Of a stretch of 64,000 nucleotides of DNA, positions 1 to 12,792 are shown one piece after another. Within the stretch, counting starts at the first letter, position 1. The number at the start of each line of letters is the position of its first letter. The stretch is taken from contig JAMYHX010000155.1 of the NCBI GenBank assembly GCA_025529335.1, forward strand, positions 1-64,000. The letters are read 5' to 3'. Made by a program: the position numbers and the translations under genes. Source of the stretch: Rhizopus sp. PT2906 (taxonomy: Eukaryota > Mucoromycota > Mucoromycetes > Mucorales > Rhizopodaceae). Under the pieces are notes generated by a model. It saw only the letters and a program-made list of their open reading frames with translations, was not told the DNA's origin and ran no database searches.

Positions 1-486
1 TCTCTCTCTCTTTTGACATGATGTCGTTTTATTCAAACATATTTTTCTTTGTCGTCTTTTTACGCAAATATTTTTTTTATTTTATGACAACATTTTATAA
101 AAGTAATGTCAATAATTAATAAAAATACAGTATGTCACAGCTTGGATGAGATATCCTTTTTATATAAAAGAAAGACATCTTTATTCATCAATAATAGTCA
201 CATCTTTCCTTTTACAAGCGATAATATTAATGTCTTGGAATTGTCCTCCCGTTTTAAATGGCTCAATATGTTCTCCCATTGGTCGATTAAAGTGTTAAAA
301 GTGCTGGTATTCCTTTCACTTATGTCGTAAACTACAATGCTTACTATCGCGTAATATCAAGATCACAGACAGATGAAGATGTGCAAGATTAAAACTGAGC
401 CGTAAATTATGCACTCTAATTTTGATTTTATTGGACGTAAAAGTAAAGCAAAAGAATTAACCCTTTTTTTTAATTAATTCAACTTG
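1..486. other. Left-edge intergenic sequence
   Basis: AT-rich sequence upstream of the kinesin gene. It begins in a short CT repeat. The only sizeable open frame (106-330, plus strand) is 74 codons, matches nothing I recognise and overlaps the likely promoter. No gene is called. Confidence 0.5.
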
Positions 487-3400
487 ATGAGCAAAGACAA
501 CACAGCACAAACTGCTGCTGTTCAAGTAGGCAAGTATTATAGAAACAACTCAAAAACATCTTTTTAAACAGTGCTCAAATAGCTGTTCGAATACGTCCTT
601 TAACAGAAAGGGATCGAGCACAACCTAGATTTGCCAATTCAGCCAATGGCGATGTTCTTCGTGCTCATGAGAAGCACGTACAAGTCGTTCCTCAAAACAA
701 ATACTTTACCTATGACTATGTCTTTGGAACAGAGACACAGCAAAGTGATATATTCACTGCACTTGGACAGAAGCCAGTGTATAAGTTTATTGAAGGTACA
801 CAAGAACATTTTTATATTTTATCAACGAGCTCATGGTGATACTAGGATACAATGTGACAATTCTTGCCTATGTAATAATTTGATTCTAAATTTAACTAGC
901 AAAAAAAAAATAGTACTAAGCTTACCATGCCTTCTTTCTATTTTCTTAGGGCCAAACATCATCTGGAAAGACATACACTATGGGTACAGCACAACACGAT
1001 CAACAGATAAATCCTAAAGAGGAAGGTATTATACCTCGAGCCATGTCCCTTTTATTCGATTCATTGTTGCAGAAAAGCATGGATCAACCAGCTAATGGGG
1101 CCCGCAGCCTTCGAGCGCCTGCACAGACATCGGGGCAGAAATATAGATACTCTGTCAAAGTGTCTTTTGTTGAAATATATAACGAAGAGCTCATTGATTT
1201 ATTAAACCCAGCACCACCACATGAAAAGCCACCAGTGACGATTAGAGAGGATACAAAAGGACACATTTATTGGACAGGAGTTAAAGAAGTATCTGTAAAC
1301 AACACAGATGATGTCTTATAGTAAAGATTTATTTGTAAAGAAAGAAAAGACAGCTGACACTTTCTGCATAGTTATTTACAACAAGGAACACAAAACCGAG
1401 CAACGGGGTTTACAGACATGAATGAAAAATCAAGTCGATCACATGCTATTTTCTCAGTGACATTAAAGCAGGAAAAATGGGTTCCTGGAAATAGTCAGTC
1501 AGGCAGAGCTAGTCCTACACCATCAAGAGCTCAATCGCCCAAACAGCAGAGACTCTCTATGATCAGCCGGTATTCAAGCAGTAATAGCAATAACAATAGT
1601 GCAGAAGATGGAGACTGGGTCATTACATCATCAAAGTTTCATTTTGTTGACTTGGCTGGTAGCGAAAGAGTAAAGAGAGAGAGAGAAAAAGCATTTGGAG
1701 AGGGATATTGACTTTTTTGTTTATAGCTTAAACGGACAGCTGCCGAAGGAGATAGAAGAAAAGAAGGAATCAACATCAATGCGGGTTTATTAGCCTTGGG
1801 AAACGTCATTTCTGCATTGGGAGATCCTTCAAAAAAAGGCACACACGTCCCTTATCGTGACTCAAAGCTGACTCGACTACTACAAGATTCACTTGGTGGA
1901 AACGCAATGACGCTCATGATTGCTTGTGTTAGCCCGGCCGAGTCAAATCTGGCAGAAACCTTGAATACACTTCAATACGCCAACAGAGCAAGAAACATCA
2001 AGAACAAGATGGAAAAGAATGAGTTGGAAGAATGGATGACGACAGATAACGTTGACTTGTTACGAAATACGATAGCAAAACTAAAGAACGAACTTCGTAA
2101 ATCAAATAGTACCCAGACGACACACACAATACCCACAAAAATGCAAATTCCTTCTGACAATAGGTTCCTGTCCGATTTCAGCGACGATTATTCGTCAACG
2201 AGTAGTCCACTTGCTAATGGTGACTATGATGACTTTTGTCATGAGCAAAACCTTCAGATTGCTGATTTACAGTATCAGATTGAAGACTTGAAAGCAAAAG
2301 CAGAGATCATGTCCCAACGAAACGTTGTGGTCGAAGAAGAACTTGCTCGACTAAAACAAGCCAAAAATGGCGATATTGATTTTCAAAAGGCTGTAGAACC
2401 GGTGATTGAAGAATACGAAAAGACTCTATCCGGATACGAATCTCAGTTAGCCATGATTCGTGCTGCGCTTAACCATGCAGAACATGCCTACGAAGAACAA
2501 CTTGATAAAGCGCAACAGAGTGAACTTATCATTGAAAAGCAGGATAAAACAATTGCTGAGCTGCGAAAACGATTGAGTAAATTGTTAGAGAGACAACAAA
2601 AGGACGAGAAGTATATTGCAGAACTAGAAAAGAAACTGATGACTACTGTCCAAGAATCTGTGCAGGATAGAGAACTGATGATGGAGTTGAGAGGAAAGAT
2701 TTTAAAGCTAAAGGAAGTTGATGAAAACACAGAGAATTATATTCGTGATCTGGAGACACGACTGAATGCAAGTGAGGAAGAACGATCACAGCTGAAGGCC
2801 AGACTTGAAGAGCTGCAAAAGAATGCAAAAGAAGAATCACTCATTGCAAACGCCAATGAATCCTTATCTTTGCACAAGTCTGAAAGCTTGGATGAAAAGG
2901 ATAAAGAACTAAAGTCCTTGCGCGAGAAATATGAAACAACTGAGAGACAGAAACTGGAGCTTCAAGCTAAACTTGATCAACTTCTTTCTGAAAGTACGAT
3001 GGAATCTAAGGGTCCTCCAGAAGATGAACGTAGACAAATACGTAAATTAGAGATGGAGCTGGCAAATTTACAGCATGATCATCAAGAAACTTTAAAAGAA
3101 TTCGACGAACTTTTAATAAGATATCAAGAAGCACTCGATCATGCTGATGCGTTACAGTCTGTACATGGAGATAACGTAGATCTCAAACATAGCCCCACAG
3201 AAAATAAAGAAATACTCGTTTTACGGGACAAGGTCAAATATTTAGAACGCGAATTAACAGTAAAATCTAGACAAGATAATAATGAAGCTTCGATTGAAGC
3301 TGAACCTGCTTCAAACAAACAAGAAACATCAGGTCTGTTACAACAAGACGAATCAATCGTCCAGAACTTTAGTGAACTTCAAAGGCAGTTTGAACATTTA

Positions 3401-4192
3401 AAGATGGAAGCACAGCTTCACTCTATCAACATTGCAAACCAACAAACGATTGAAGCTGATATATTCAACCAAGATATTACTATGGAGGAACTTTATGAAA
3501 AGTATGAATTACAAATGGCCTCTTATAGACAAGAAATTAAAAATGCTGCAAGACTGCTGAAAGAAGTTAAAAAGGTTAAAACCAGAGAGATGAGAAGCAG
3601 TATGCAACAGTTTAGTGCAAGTGATGACGCATATACTAATAACGGTATGCCAAGCATTAGCTTTGAGCATCGAGTGCTGCTAAGGAATATTACAAACTTG
3701 GAAAAGCAGATGAGTGAGCAAAACGAAAAGTTGAAGACAGAAGCAAAGAAGTTTTCAAGCGAAATTATGGAAATAATATTAAAAAAGGATTCTACATCTA
3801 ACGAGCATTCAAATATTCCAACCTCTAGTACATCTTTGTCCAGCAGCTCACCCTCAGCAGAAGACACTGTGTTATCAGAAGAAGATATTCCTGAAAAACA
3901 GACTAATCAAATCCTTGTTTTAAAGCAACATGAAGAAGCTCGAAGTGCTCTACAGACTAGACTATTTATCGCAAAGCAAGACTTGATGTGTCATAAAAGT
4001 ATTATATCAGTGTTGGAAAACAAGCTAAGGAATGTAGAGATCACAGTTGCGTTATTCAAAAAGCGTACTGAAAACAATGTTCTGTCTGTGGATGATGTGG
4101 AAATGGAGGAGCTCATGTTAAAAATGGATGCTATGAAACTTCAGCTGGAAGGCAGTGAAAAGATGGAATCAAAGTCAATATCAGATGTATAA
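487..4192 (+). CDS. Kinesin-4 family (KIF4/KIF21-like) motor protein
   Basis: Plus-end directed microtubule motor of the kinesin-4 type, acting on cytoplasmic or spindle microtubules. Inferred exons are 487-533, 572-795, 846-871, 950-1320, 1372-1669 and 1727-4192, giving 1143 aa in one frame. The N-terminal motor (about 15-415) has the P-loop GQTSSGKT at 100-107, switch I NEKSSRSHAIF, switch II DLAGSER ending at 322, and the neck-side signature YANRARNIKNK near 410. The stretch KEGININAGLLALGNVISALG is typical of kinesin-4. A Ser/Asn-rich insertion of about 50 residues lies just before switch II. The remainder is almost continuous coiled coil, without the Cys-rich tail of animal KIF4. The first intron (534-571, 38 bp) is the least certain junction. 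The family call is secure; subfamily is likely. Confidence 0.9.
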
Positions 4193-4677
4193 TTTTGTTT
4201 TACTATTCATAGTTATTTAATCCTATTGTTATTGTTATTGTATATCAAGAAATACCCCCATTTTACCCCCAATATTCAGCCTATATCTCACGTATTAGAT
4301 ATGCTTGTACATTAAAGTCTTAAACTAAATAAAATGATGATTCAATCAGAATGATATATTTTGTAATGTAATTTTTTATATGTTTGTGTGTTTGTCAATA
4401 AGAGACAAAACATGCGAATTGATTGCCAATCACTGCAAACTCTTAATGGCAAAGGCCGCAAAAGAGGTTTCAAAGCACGCGAACACAGTTGTCAAAGGAC
4501 GCTAAATGAATGGAAAAAACCAGTAATTCCGTTTTTTTTTTGTTGTTGTTGTTGTTGTTGCTATTACCTCCTGAAACTTGCTTTTGTCTTCTTCTAGATC
4601 TTTATGACTATCTCATTATTGCTTAAAAAAGTATATCCATATTGTGACGCCGAGGATGGCTTTGCCAGAAGGTGAGC
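4193..4677. other. Intergenic
   Basis: 3' flank of the kinesin gene. It holds an AATAAA-like signal near 4328 and a TTG trinucleotide run at 4541-4560. No coding sequence is supported. Confidence 0.5.
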
Positions 4678-5046
4678 ACTACATGCATCAGAAAATAAGT
4701 TACGGGCACTTCTTCTAGGCGCTATGTTGTTACTATACAACTTCACACTACCAAAACCTCTGCTTAGCCTAAGGCTGTCCAGTTTACTCTCTCTGATATA
4801 AAATACGATATCATCATAATTACACATGTTCTTGCATCTTTGCTGATCAACTGACAACATAAAATTAGAATAAATAAACAATTCTTTTTTATCTCTTTCT
4901 TCCTGAAAAGAAACAAAACAAGTTGGCAACTTCATAAAGCCATGTTTAGCTTGATGCTGCACATTGAAAGGTTTTGTTGGAAGACGTCATAGGTAATGGA
5001 TAGAGGTAGTGCCCGTAGTATTAGTCTAATTTCTGGTGCATGTAGT
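4678..5046. mobile_element. MITE-like inverted-repeat element, copy 1
   Basis: A 369-bp non-coding unit. The left end (actacatgcatcag at 4678) and the right end (reverse complement actacatgcaccag ending at 5046) are imperfect terminal inverted repeats. An inner inverted pair, tacgggcact, lies at 4701 and ends at 5017. Its interior aligns by eye with the element at 6227-6623: both share ctgtccagt, a block like ttgctgatcaactgacaaca and matching motifs near the right end. A 122-codon minus-strand frame crosses it (4962-4594) but looks like a chance frame. Confidence 0.65.
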
Positions 5047-5523
5047 ATTTCCCTTGCCAGAATTGAAAATGTCCTGCGACATGTCCAGTGAAAGCATCAG
5101 ATCCTATTATCCAGTCGTTGTCAATCAGACCAGCCGCCGAAGAAGTCAAAGCCCTATACTTTATCCTTACATAAAGCGTATCCTTGTGTACCAATCAAAC
5201 TGGTATGTCTTTGCTGTAATGCTTATTTTGATGATAAGCATGCACTGGCAGAACATATTGATCAACAACATGACTTGTAAGTAAATCGCTGTGTATCCAC
5301 CTTGTTTTATGGATTTTCTTTAGTGTTTCTCATATTCTATCTGCTGAAAATACTGATTGATTGATCGGCGACGTAAACATAACCAAGAAGTTTGACGAAT
5401 TTCGCAAGAATACCATTAGAGATAGGCATGAATATATCAACTTGGACAAATTCTTTTGCCAACTCCTGTATAACTAAATTGTTCGTTTATTGTGCCTGTT
5501 ATTTATTTATTTCTATTAGGGCT

Positions 5524-7119
5524 ATGACATCCATTTTATTCATCCAGCGGCGTAGCTTGTATAATAATATCCCATCAGAGGTTCTGAGTCCACAGCAGCA
5601 GCAAGATATAAGGACAAGTTTGATGGATGACATTGGTTTCCAGCAATCCTTTAAGGCCACGGATTACGAAAAGGTCAAGGCTATACTGAACGTATGATAT
5701 GTAATAGTTATTCCAATCCACATTCTCATCTACAATCATCTCTTTAGGAATACCGTGATAACACCAAAGACGTAATAGTCTCGCGCGTTGACCTCCTTTT
5801 ACTGGCAAAATCAAAACCTGTGCCTGAGCGAAACGTCTTGCTGGCAATTGAAGCACTGTAAGTTTTCCTTTGATGTCGGGGGTTGTATATCGCTGTATTT
5901 GATGATATGCTTATACTGATGGTTTTTTTGAAAGAATGCCTACTCTGAAAGATTTAGATCTTCCGTGTTTGTCCTCAGAAGGTCACCTCACAGCAACTTA
6001 CATCCATCTCTCAATCCAGCACCTGTTTGCTGATGATCCGTCACATAAATGAAGAATACTTTTAAGATGCTCAAGTTCAGCTGACGTAAACTATCAGACG
6101 TAAGTCATCTAGTATAAATCTTGCCATTCATCTACTGATCTTGATTGATCTCAAGCTTAACCATTAAAATTTACAAGTATAAATACTCCACTTATATATT
6201 AAATAAACATCATTGAACTATGATGAACACTACGCGCACGAGGAAATCCACGAGAAGGTTAATGCTACGGACACTTCCTCTAGGGGCTACCTATGTTGGC
6301 ACTATTTAACTTTACACTACTAAAGCGTCTATCTAATTTAAAGCTGTCCAGTGGGATATTCTTTATAATTACACTTGAATGACTTTGGTTCTTTGTTGAT
6401 CAAACTGACAACATAAAAAAAATACAGCAATAGCCACATTTTATTTTATTTTTTTCTTTTTGAAACTTTATAAAAGTCGTACTCCACATTAAGAAATGTG
6501 GAAAGATATCCGTTGCTGAGCGAAGTTTTGTTTGACGCTGTACATTCAAAAGGTTTGTTAACGACATCACAGGTGGCGCTTGTAACATTAACCCTCTCGT
6601 GGATTTCCTCGTGCGCGTAGTGTATACCTTTTTTTTTTTTTTTTTTGGTCATTATAGTTGTCTAAGGACGAATGGAAGCGGGACAGTACTTTATCTGCCA
6701 AGTACTTACAATAGTAATCCAAAAATATTAGAATGAATAAGGCTATTTTGACCTATCTATTGAACTTACTTTTCAATGAGGCAGATGGTGATCGTATGTT
6801 CACGGTTGGGATGGACTGGACAGGTCCTATGGGGTATATGTTTGCCATAAAACAAGTAAAAGATATATATGTAGCCAAGCCAACTTTTACTTTGATGATG
6901 CCCAGCTATTTTGACGAGCTGTCATCTTTTGAAGAAACGCTAAATTGCCTGCATGCTTGGCGTAACCATCATTTAAGCCTGAAGGAAATCATGTTGTCAG
7001 CACTTCGCAAATGTGAACAAGAAGTATTCTTTTCTTCTGTTCTTGGGACATATGTATCCGCAGATGTCGACAGTTCGCCAAATATATATCTGACACCATC
7101 TCAACGTCGCCACAGTTAG
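5524..7119 (+). pseudogene. Decayed, MITE-interrupted gene of an unrecognised fungal family
   Basis: Two coding-like halves flank the element at 6227-6623. The 5' half splices as 5524-5691, 5748-5857 and 5935-6052 into 131 aa, including DVIVSRVDLLLLAKSKPVPE and LKDLDLPCLSSEGHLTATYI, and stops after HLFADDPSHK. Further codon-like sequence follows out of frame. The 3' half resumes at about 6657 (LSKDEWKRDSTLSAKYLQ), hits two consecutive in-frame stops (TAG TAA), then stays open to 7119 with MFTVGMDWTGPMGYMFAIKQ and HAWRNHHLSLKEIML. I believe similar hypothetical proteins occur in Mucorales, but the function is unknown. The stops and the insertion argue for a pseudogene. Confidence 0.5.
6227..6623. 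mobile_element. MITE-like inverted-repeat element, copy 2
   Basis: A 397-bp element with 42-bp terminal inverted repeats (6227-6268 and 6582-6623) that differ at only two positions; the ends begin acactacgcgcacgagg. The interior is non-coding and matches copy 1 at 4678-5046. No clear target-site duplication was found. It lies inside the decayed gene at 5524-7119, so it probably inserted there. Confidence 0.75.
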
Positions 7120-7439
7120 GCCCCTGCGACAACTGATCCTAATTTGGAAGATTTAAATAACGATGAGCAATAAAAAAAGCATTTGCTGTTGTTTTTATGA
7201 CAAGTAGTATTGAAAGAACTTGAAAAAAAAAAAAATCAACGATGAATGTTGACCGACTTTCCATTTTAAAAGCCCAAAAAGAGACTCTTGCAAACGACAT
7301 GTTCGATAAATGCACACGTCCCACTTTGATCTAAAAAGCTAATTTTTTTTTTCAGAACGGTAACCCAACCAGGTATTAAAAAAAAGAAGATGTCTAAAAT
7401 GACTTGGTCTGGAATTGGTTTTTCCCTCTAAGTTTGCGA

Positions 7440-7496
7440 ACTGTGATTGTTTACTTTGCGGCCTTTTTTACTGTCCGCAAAGTAAACAATCACAGT
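7440..7496. repeat. Perfect 22-bp inverted repeat (hairpin)
   Basis: The left arm 7440-7461 (starts actgtgattgtttact) and right arm 7475-7496 are exact reverse complements over 22 bp, separated by 13 nt. Transcription of either strand would give a fully paired stem with a small loop. No terminal-repeat element around it is evident. Confidence 0.85.
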
Positions 7497-9091
7497 CCTG
7501 AAAAAACAAATCTGAATTACCAAATATAGAATAAAAGATTGGAACTTAAAATAGGGTCGCATGGTTCTGTTTACTTTTGCCTTGGACAGCAAATCACATT
7601 AGAGTTTACTATTTTAAGAGTTTTTACCAAGACAAACATTAGAAATAACCCTTTTCTTTCAATCACTCTGTAACTTCAAACATTCCTTAATATGCCCTTT
7701 TTTGGATCATTTTAAGCAGCATTTTTATATCGGAATATATTACTTTTGGTCACCCTGTCCCAAAGAGAAGCATTTGATGTACTCCAGCAAATCTAATGTT
7801 ATTAGCTGCTCTTCAGTTGCTTATATATAAAATAAGATGCTGATGGCGTATTCTGCATGATAGTACCCTGCTTATTCAGCACGTTATTTCTATATCCGTC
7901 CTCGTGGGGCTAAAGTTAAAGTAAAATAGAAACTTTTAAGAACAGCGAAAGGTATGAAAATGTACTTGCATAGAAAATATATAAATATGTTGAACTAGCT
8001 TTAATGAAGAAAGGAAAAGGACGGCACACAGCCCTTAATATGTATCCTTTATAATAGTCTTGTGTAACATAGCCCGTTTCATAAGATGCGCGGTTAACCA
8101 GATCCGTATACCAAACATTAAACATTTGTGCATGTGAGTAAGCATTGAAACACGTATCAAGATTTGTGTTTCCATGTAATTTACCCGAGAAAGAGATTAA
8201 TAAAGCAAGATAGTACTTACCAGGTAAACTGTCGAACCTTCTATTGCGCAGTAAAGAAAAAAATGAAGGAGGAAGTTGCGCTGTGCTATGAATCTGACTC
8301 TATGGCTGTACAAGTATCACAGCACCAAATCAGCTGCTGATCATTTTAGGGTTCCTTGTTTGTTTTTTTTTTTTCTGTTGCACAGGATTGATAATAGGTT
8401 AAAGTAACCCTTTTTTCTTTTTTGATGTACGAATTATGTTGCTTTTGCTTTCATAATTTACAACCTCTTTTACTTACTTTGATGACAAGTGTTAAAAATG
8501 GGGGAATGTACATAAATAATACAAGGTATATATTATTAATCTTTGTATTAATAGACACATGTATACGCTGCCCTACGTTTTACAAGCATTAATAAAGGGT
8601 TTTTTTTTAATAGAACTCAATATGTTCTTTTGCGATACAACTACACGTTTTTTAATTATATCTGAATGTCAATGTGCTACAGCGTTAATGTGAAATATGA
8701 AAATAGGATAAAAGAGTGATAAAGAAAGCAATCTTCAAGAATATAGGTTATGTGTTTCATCTTTTGTTGGAGCATAAAACGTGGCGTATATACACATATG
8801 CAGGATTACGTCTTCTATATTTTGACGTCTATAAACAAAGACATTATGCAGGTTTGTTTATTAAGACAATTCATATTATTATCTCTTTTTTTTTTCCATT
8901 TATACAGCTGGATTACGCAAATATAAAATGAGAAAAGCAAGAAACTATATAAACTACAGGAAACAAGCACAGAAATATGGAGAAACATAGTATATAAATA
9001 TATGCGCGCAATTAATGATAATAATTAAGTATACAATGGCATAAGTAAATGGTGCTTAAATGTGAAGTATGTAGGTTGTTGATCTATGTTG

Positions 9092-9097
<6 letters not shown>

Positions 9098-9144
<47 letters not shown>
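9098..9144. repeat. Poly(T) tract of 47 nt
   Basis: Uninterrupted run of T. The length in the assembly may be inexact. It lies about 140 bp beyond the stop codon of the homeobox gene. Confidence 0.9.
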
Positions 9145-9287
9145 CTTTCTGAAAACAATCTGAAGGTTATATCTTTTGAATAGTAAAAAGACATCCTAAA
9201 GTACAAGATTAATATATCAATATACATTCTGATTATTAAATGTTATATCGTATTACCTTTGTCATATTTTCAGCAATATTGCTTCTA

Positions 9288-10470
9288 TTAATGATATCGA
9301 TTAGCAAAGGGATCGCTGTCCGCATGTTTACTATCAGATTGACGCGTTGCTTCTTGTTCTATCATGTATGTATCAATACTACTGCTCCGCGATCTCTCGC
9401 TTGGATAATTGATAAAATAGCTTGAACTTCTGCTAGTTGTACTGTGGCTTGCCTCGGGCATTTGTCTTGCTTGCTGGCTTTCGGATTCAAGTAAAGGTTG
9501 CAGGATACGTCGACGCGCATTGATAAACCAATTGCTTATTTGGTTCACTCCGAGACCTGTTTCATCCGCAAGCTCTTGTTTTTCCCTTTCGGTTGGGTAC
9601 GGATGACGTTTATGCAAAATCAACCATCGTTTCAGAAACTCGGTTACTTCCTTTGGTAAGTTCCCTCTTCTTTTTTTACGGTACAAATGGGGTTTATGAA
9701 CGTGATAGAACTGGGGTTCAGTGATAAATTTTGTAGAAATGGGTTTAGATTGTCTGCTCTCAAACTGTTCTCTGTTGATACTGTTACTTTCTTCACGAAT
9801 AGAGTGGTCGGGAATAATTCTTTCTTTGTTTGTGCCCATAAAGTATAGTGGAGGTGGTGTTTCAGTTCTTGTTCTTGGTTCTAATGCGTCAATTATGGAT
9901 TGATCTTCTTGTCTGTTGTCAATAGAAGATGAAGTAGGTGCAAGATAACTGAATGCTGAGTTGGTATAGTAATTGATTCCTTTATTAGCAACTGATATAC
10001 AGTCCATATGTTCGTCTATTGATTCAACAAGAGAACGATAACAAAAAGAATGAGTAAACAATGACAGACTATTTTAATTCCTTTTTTGTAAATTATTTTT
10101 CTTTGTACCTGTTGTGTTTGCCTTTGAAAGTGTATCATAAAAGTATGCGCCCTCGTTCATCCAAATGCGTGTATTATGTTCAAGAAATCTTTCTACTTTT
10201 AACCAATGTGACTCTATCGCTTCCTTTCGACTATTAGCATTGGATTCGCTCAACTTTTCGGTATTGTTGAATAATACAAATGGTTTAAATACTTTATCCT
10301 GCACAAGATTCACTCTAAGAGTTAGTAAGATAATGCTTTTCAATTAAGTCACCGTCAACACTCATTGATGCACACAGATGTAATGTTTATCTTTTATTTT
10401 CTCGGTATTTATGTGCATCATTGTGTTTTATTATTATTATTATTACTTTAACTCTTACTTTTTTATCCAT
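9288..10470 (-). CDS. TALE-class homeodomain transcription factor
   Basis: Sequence-specific nuclear regulator. Inferred exons on the minus strand are 10470-10459 (12 nt), 10298-10109 and 10015-9288, giving 309 aa in frame. The homeodomain lies at about 180-242. It has the TALE three-residue loop extension (HPYPT near 205-209) and the recognition helix NQISNWFINARRRILQP near 225-240, where the TALE-type Ile replaces the usual residue at position 50. Flanks are low-complexity, with a basic RKKRR just before the domain. The second intron acceptor is fixed because the alternative acceptor runs into a stop. The 12-nt first exon (MDKK) is the weakest part; translation could start elsewhere. TALE proteins in fungi include mating-type and developmental regulators; no partner gene is visible here. 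Confidence 0.85.
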
Positions 10471-12792
10471 TTTGTATGTATCAAAAGACTATTTCTTGAG
10501 ATTGAACAACACTAAAAGAAGAGCAAACAAGGTACGGTGTAAGAAGAAAGGGGAAAAAAAAGAAGAAGGGCTACTAACAACAAGTAATTAATGTGAATAA
10601 AAAGCAGAAAGAAAAGGAAAAATAAAAAAGAGAAAAAAAAAGGGAATTTGATTTAACTCTAATAATATCCAACAGCAAGTAAATGCTGCAAAGGGGAGCA
10701 CGCCTTCACATAAAGAAAGAAAGAGGGAAAAAGATTATTTTGTTGTCTCATTCATTTCTTTTTAACATCCCTAATCTTTTGGAAAATATACGTACCCACA
10801 TTTACTCTATATATTCGCATACCCGTCATTGGTTTGGGTCCTTCCATTATTCTTTTTCGATAAGGTGACTTTGAGAATTATGTAAGAATTACACTGCTCT
10901 ACGGCACTAGTGAGAAAGGTCATGAGTTGCAGTAACAATGCACAAGGATAATATAAAATGAAGAAAGGATCAAAATTATATTAAAAGCCGCCTCAATTAC
11001 TACATTCTGTTATTCTACAACTGATTGAGGTGTGTTTTCATACTGCAAACGACAAACTAGGTCCTGTCTTATTATCAATACGTTATACAAGCTCAAGAGA
11101 GGTTTACTGACTTAAATATAAAGACGTCATAACAGCAGCCGAAAGAGAGAAAAGCTTGAAGTGTATATACAAATATATACATGTAACAGACTTCATCTGT
11201 TTCATTGCCTAGCAGCTCGTGGCACACAAATATCAGGCCATATTAACACAGTAATAAGAGCAATTTATTGTTATTTCCTCGCCACGCATATTATTATGTT
11301 ATTGTATATGTTTATTACAAGACCTAGGTCCCTTTCCTCCTTAAAGGAGAAGCATGTTATTCAAGAGTCAGATCATTCATGCATATACTACGAATCTGGG
11401 TGATACTTTATTGTATCTCATGTAGTGTGCACAGACCATCCAGTTAGCTATTACTTTCTGTTGTCAGTTCTGTGGATACACTTGATCATTCTTTTTGTGT
11501 TTGTGTGCAAGTGAAAAAAAAATAGGAGGAAAAAAGGAAGAAACATATCTGATACGCAAATCCCAGATTAATCACGTTCTTGAACATTCTATAAGGTAAG
11601 TGTTTGAAATTGATAATAAATTCTTTTTATTCCATGGTCAACTTTCTCTCTTTGAAGCTGTATGTTGTTCCTATTAACCTCAAGAACTAATGTAAAGACT
11701 GAACCAGAGTACAATCCTTTAGACTTCCTTCTTCGCTACTTTTTCATGTATAGTCACTTTGTTTGATCATAAAGCTAACATTGATCATGTCTATTCTTCA
11801 CTCTATAATAAAAGGGAGCGATGTTAGAGTGTTACCTTTTTTTTTTTTTTTTTCTTCAACCCGCTTTTTATTTTGTGTGTCTGGATACTTTTTTTTTGTG
11901 CCCCATACCTTTTTCTTTTTGCACAAAACGAAGAAACTCGCGCTTCATTGTGCGGTGATTAAATGATCAATGTGCATCTTGCTGGAGTGGGAAGGAGAAG
12001 AAGACGGTTTCACGCCACGCTTTATTTTTAGAGGTTAATCATACAAGTATTTCTATTAAGATCTTGCACAATTAATGAAATATTCATTAAATTGGATTCG
12101 CTTTATGCCAATGAAAAAAGCGTTTCACCATTACTGGTAAATAAATACCTTCATTAACCAAACTCATTTGGTACATAGAACAGTTAAAGGTTACGGTAAA
12201 CATATTCGTATTGTCATATATAACGCCCCTATTTCATTTGGGTTGGTCATTGTCAACTTTATCTGTCAATCTACGTGCATCTGTTTCATTCATTTGCAAA
12301 AATCATCTTTCTTTTATTTACAATCACAGTCAGGTCGCTTTAATTCAATATAAAGAGTAGTAAAGCTTCCTCTTGTTGTTATTCAGCTTTAGATTTGAAA
12401 TGGTCAATTAGGTCCATGACTTGTATGAATTAGATTAAAAAAAGAAAGCTGAATATTACTAAATAAGCACAAGTTTATAGTGGAGATTGAATGTAGAATG
12501 TATGCTGTATAAAGTATTATAACGATTCGTAACAACTCATCACTTACTTTCACGTCCACGACGATCATTACTGTTATCAATTAAAAGTTTGGCTTATTCA
12601 TGACCAAAATATCAAGATAACTATAAAAGGAGCATCAAGAAATCAAGATGTCCGAGCAGGAATAATTGTTGATCTAAGAATGATATGTTGCTAATAAACA
12701 CTCTATGTACTTGATACTTTTTAATATATTGAGAAAATAAACAGATTCATTAAACATAACTTTTATTAAGTATGAAATCTAGTTTGGAGTGA
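10471..12792. other. Intergenic between divergent regulators of unknown target
   Basis: About 2.3 kb of AT-rich sequence. Only short open frames (80 codons or fewer) with no recognisable motif. It includes purine-rich stretches at 10540-10660 and T-runs near 11838-11910. Probably promoter of the homeobox gene on its left and 3' flank of the Msb1-like gene on its right. Confidence 0.5.

Larger units (their letters stand above)
7120..9287. other. Long gene-free AT-rich stretch
   Basis: About 2.2 kb without a recognisable gene on either strand; all open frames are under 75 codons. It contains the perfect hairpin at 7440-7496 and a long poly(T) at 9098-9144, listed separately. Confidence 0.5.

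Noticed and set aside
3523..3867. 114-codon antisense frame within kinesin
   Set aside because: Shadow of the coiled-coil coding strand.
4594..4962. 122-codon minus-strand frame
   Set aside because: Lies inside MITE copy 1 and is not preserved in copy 2.
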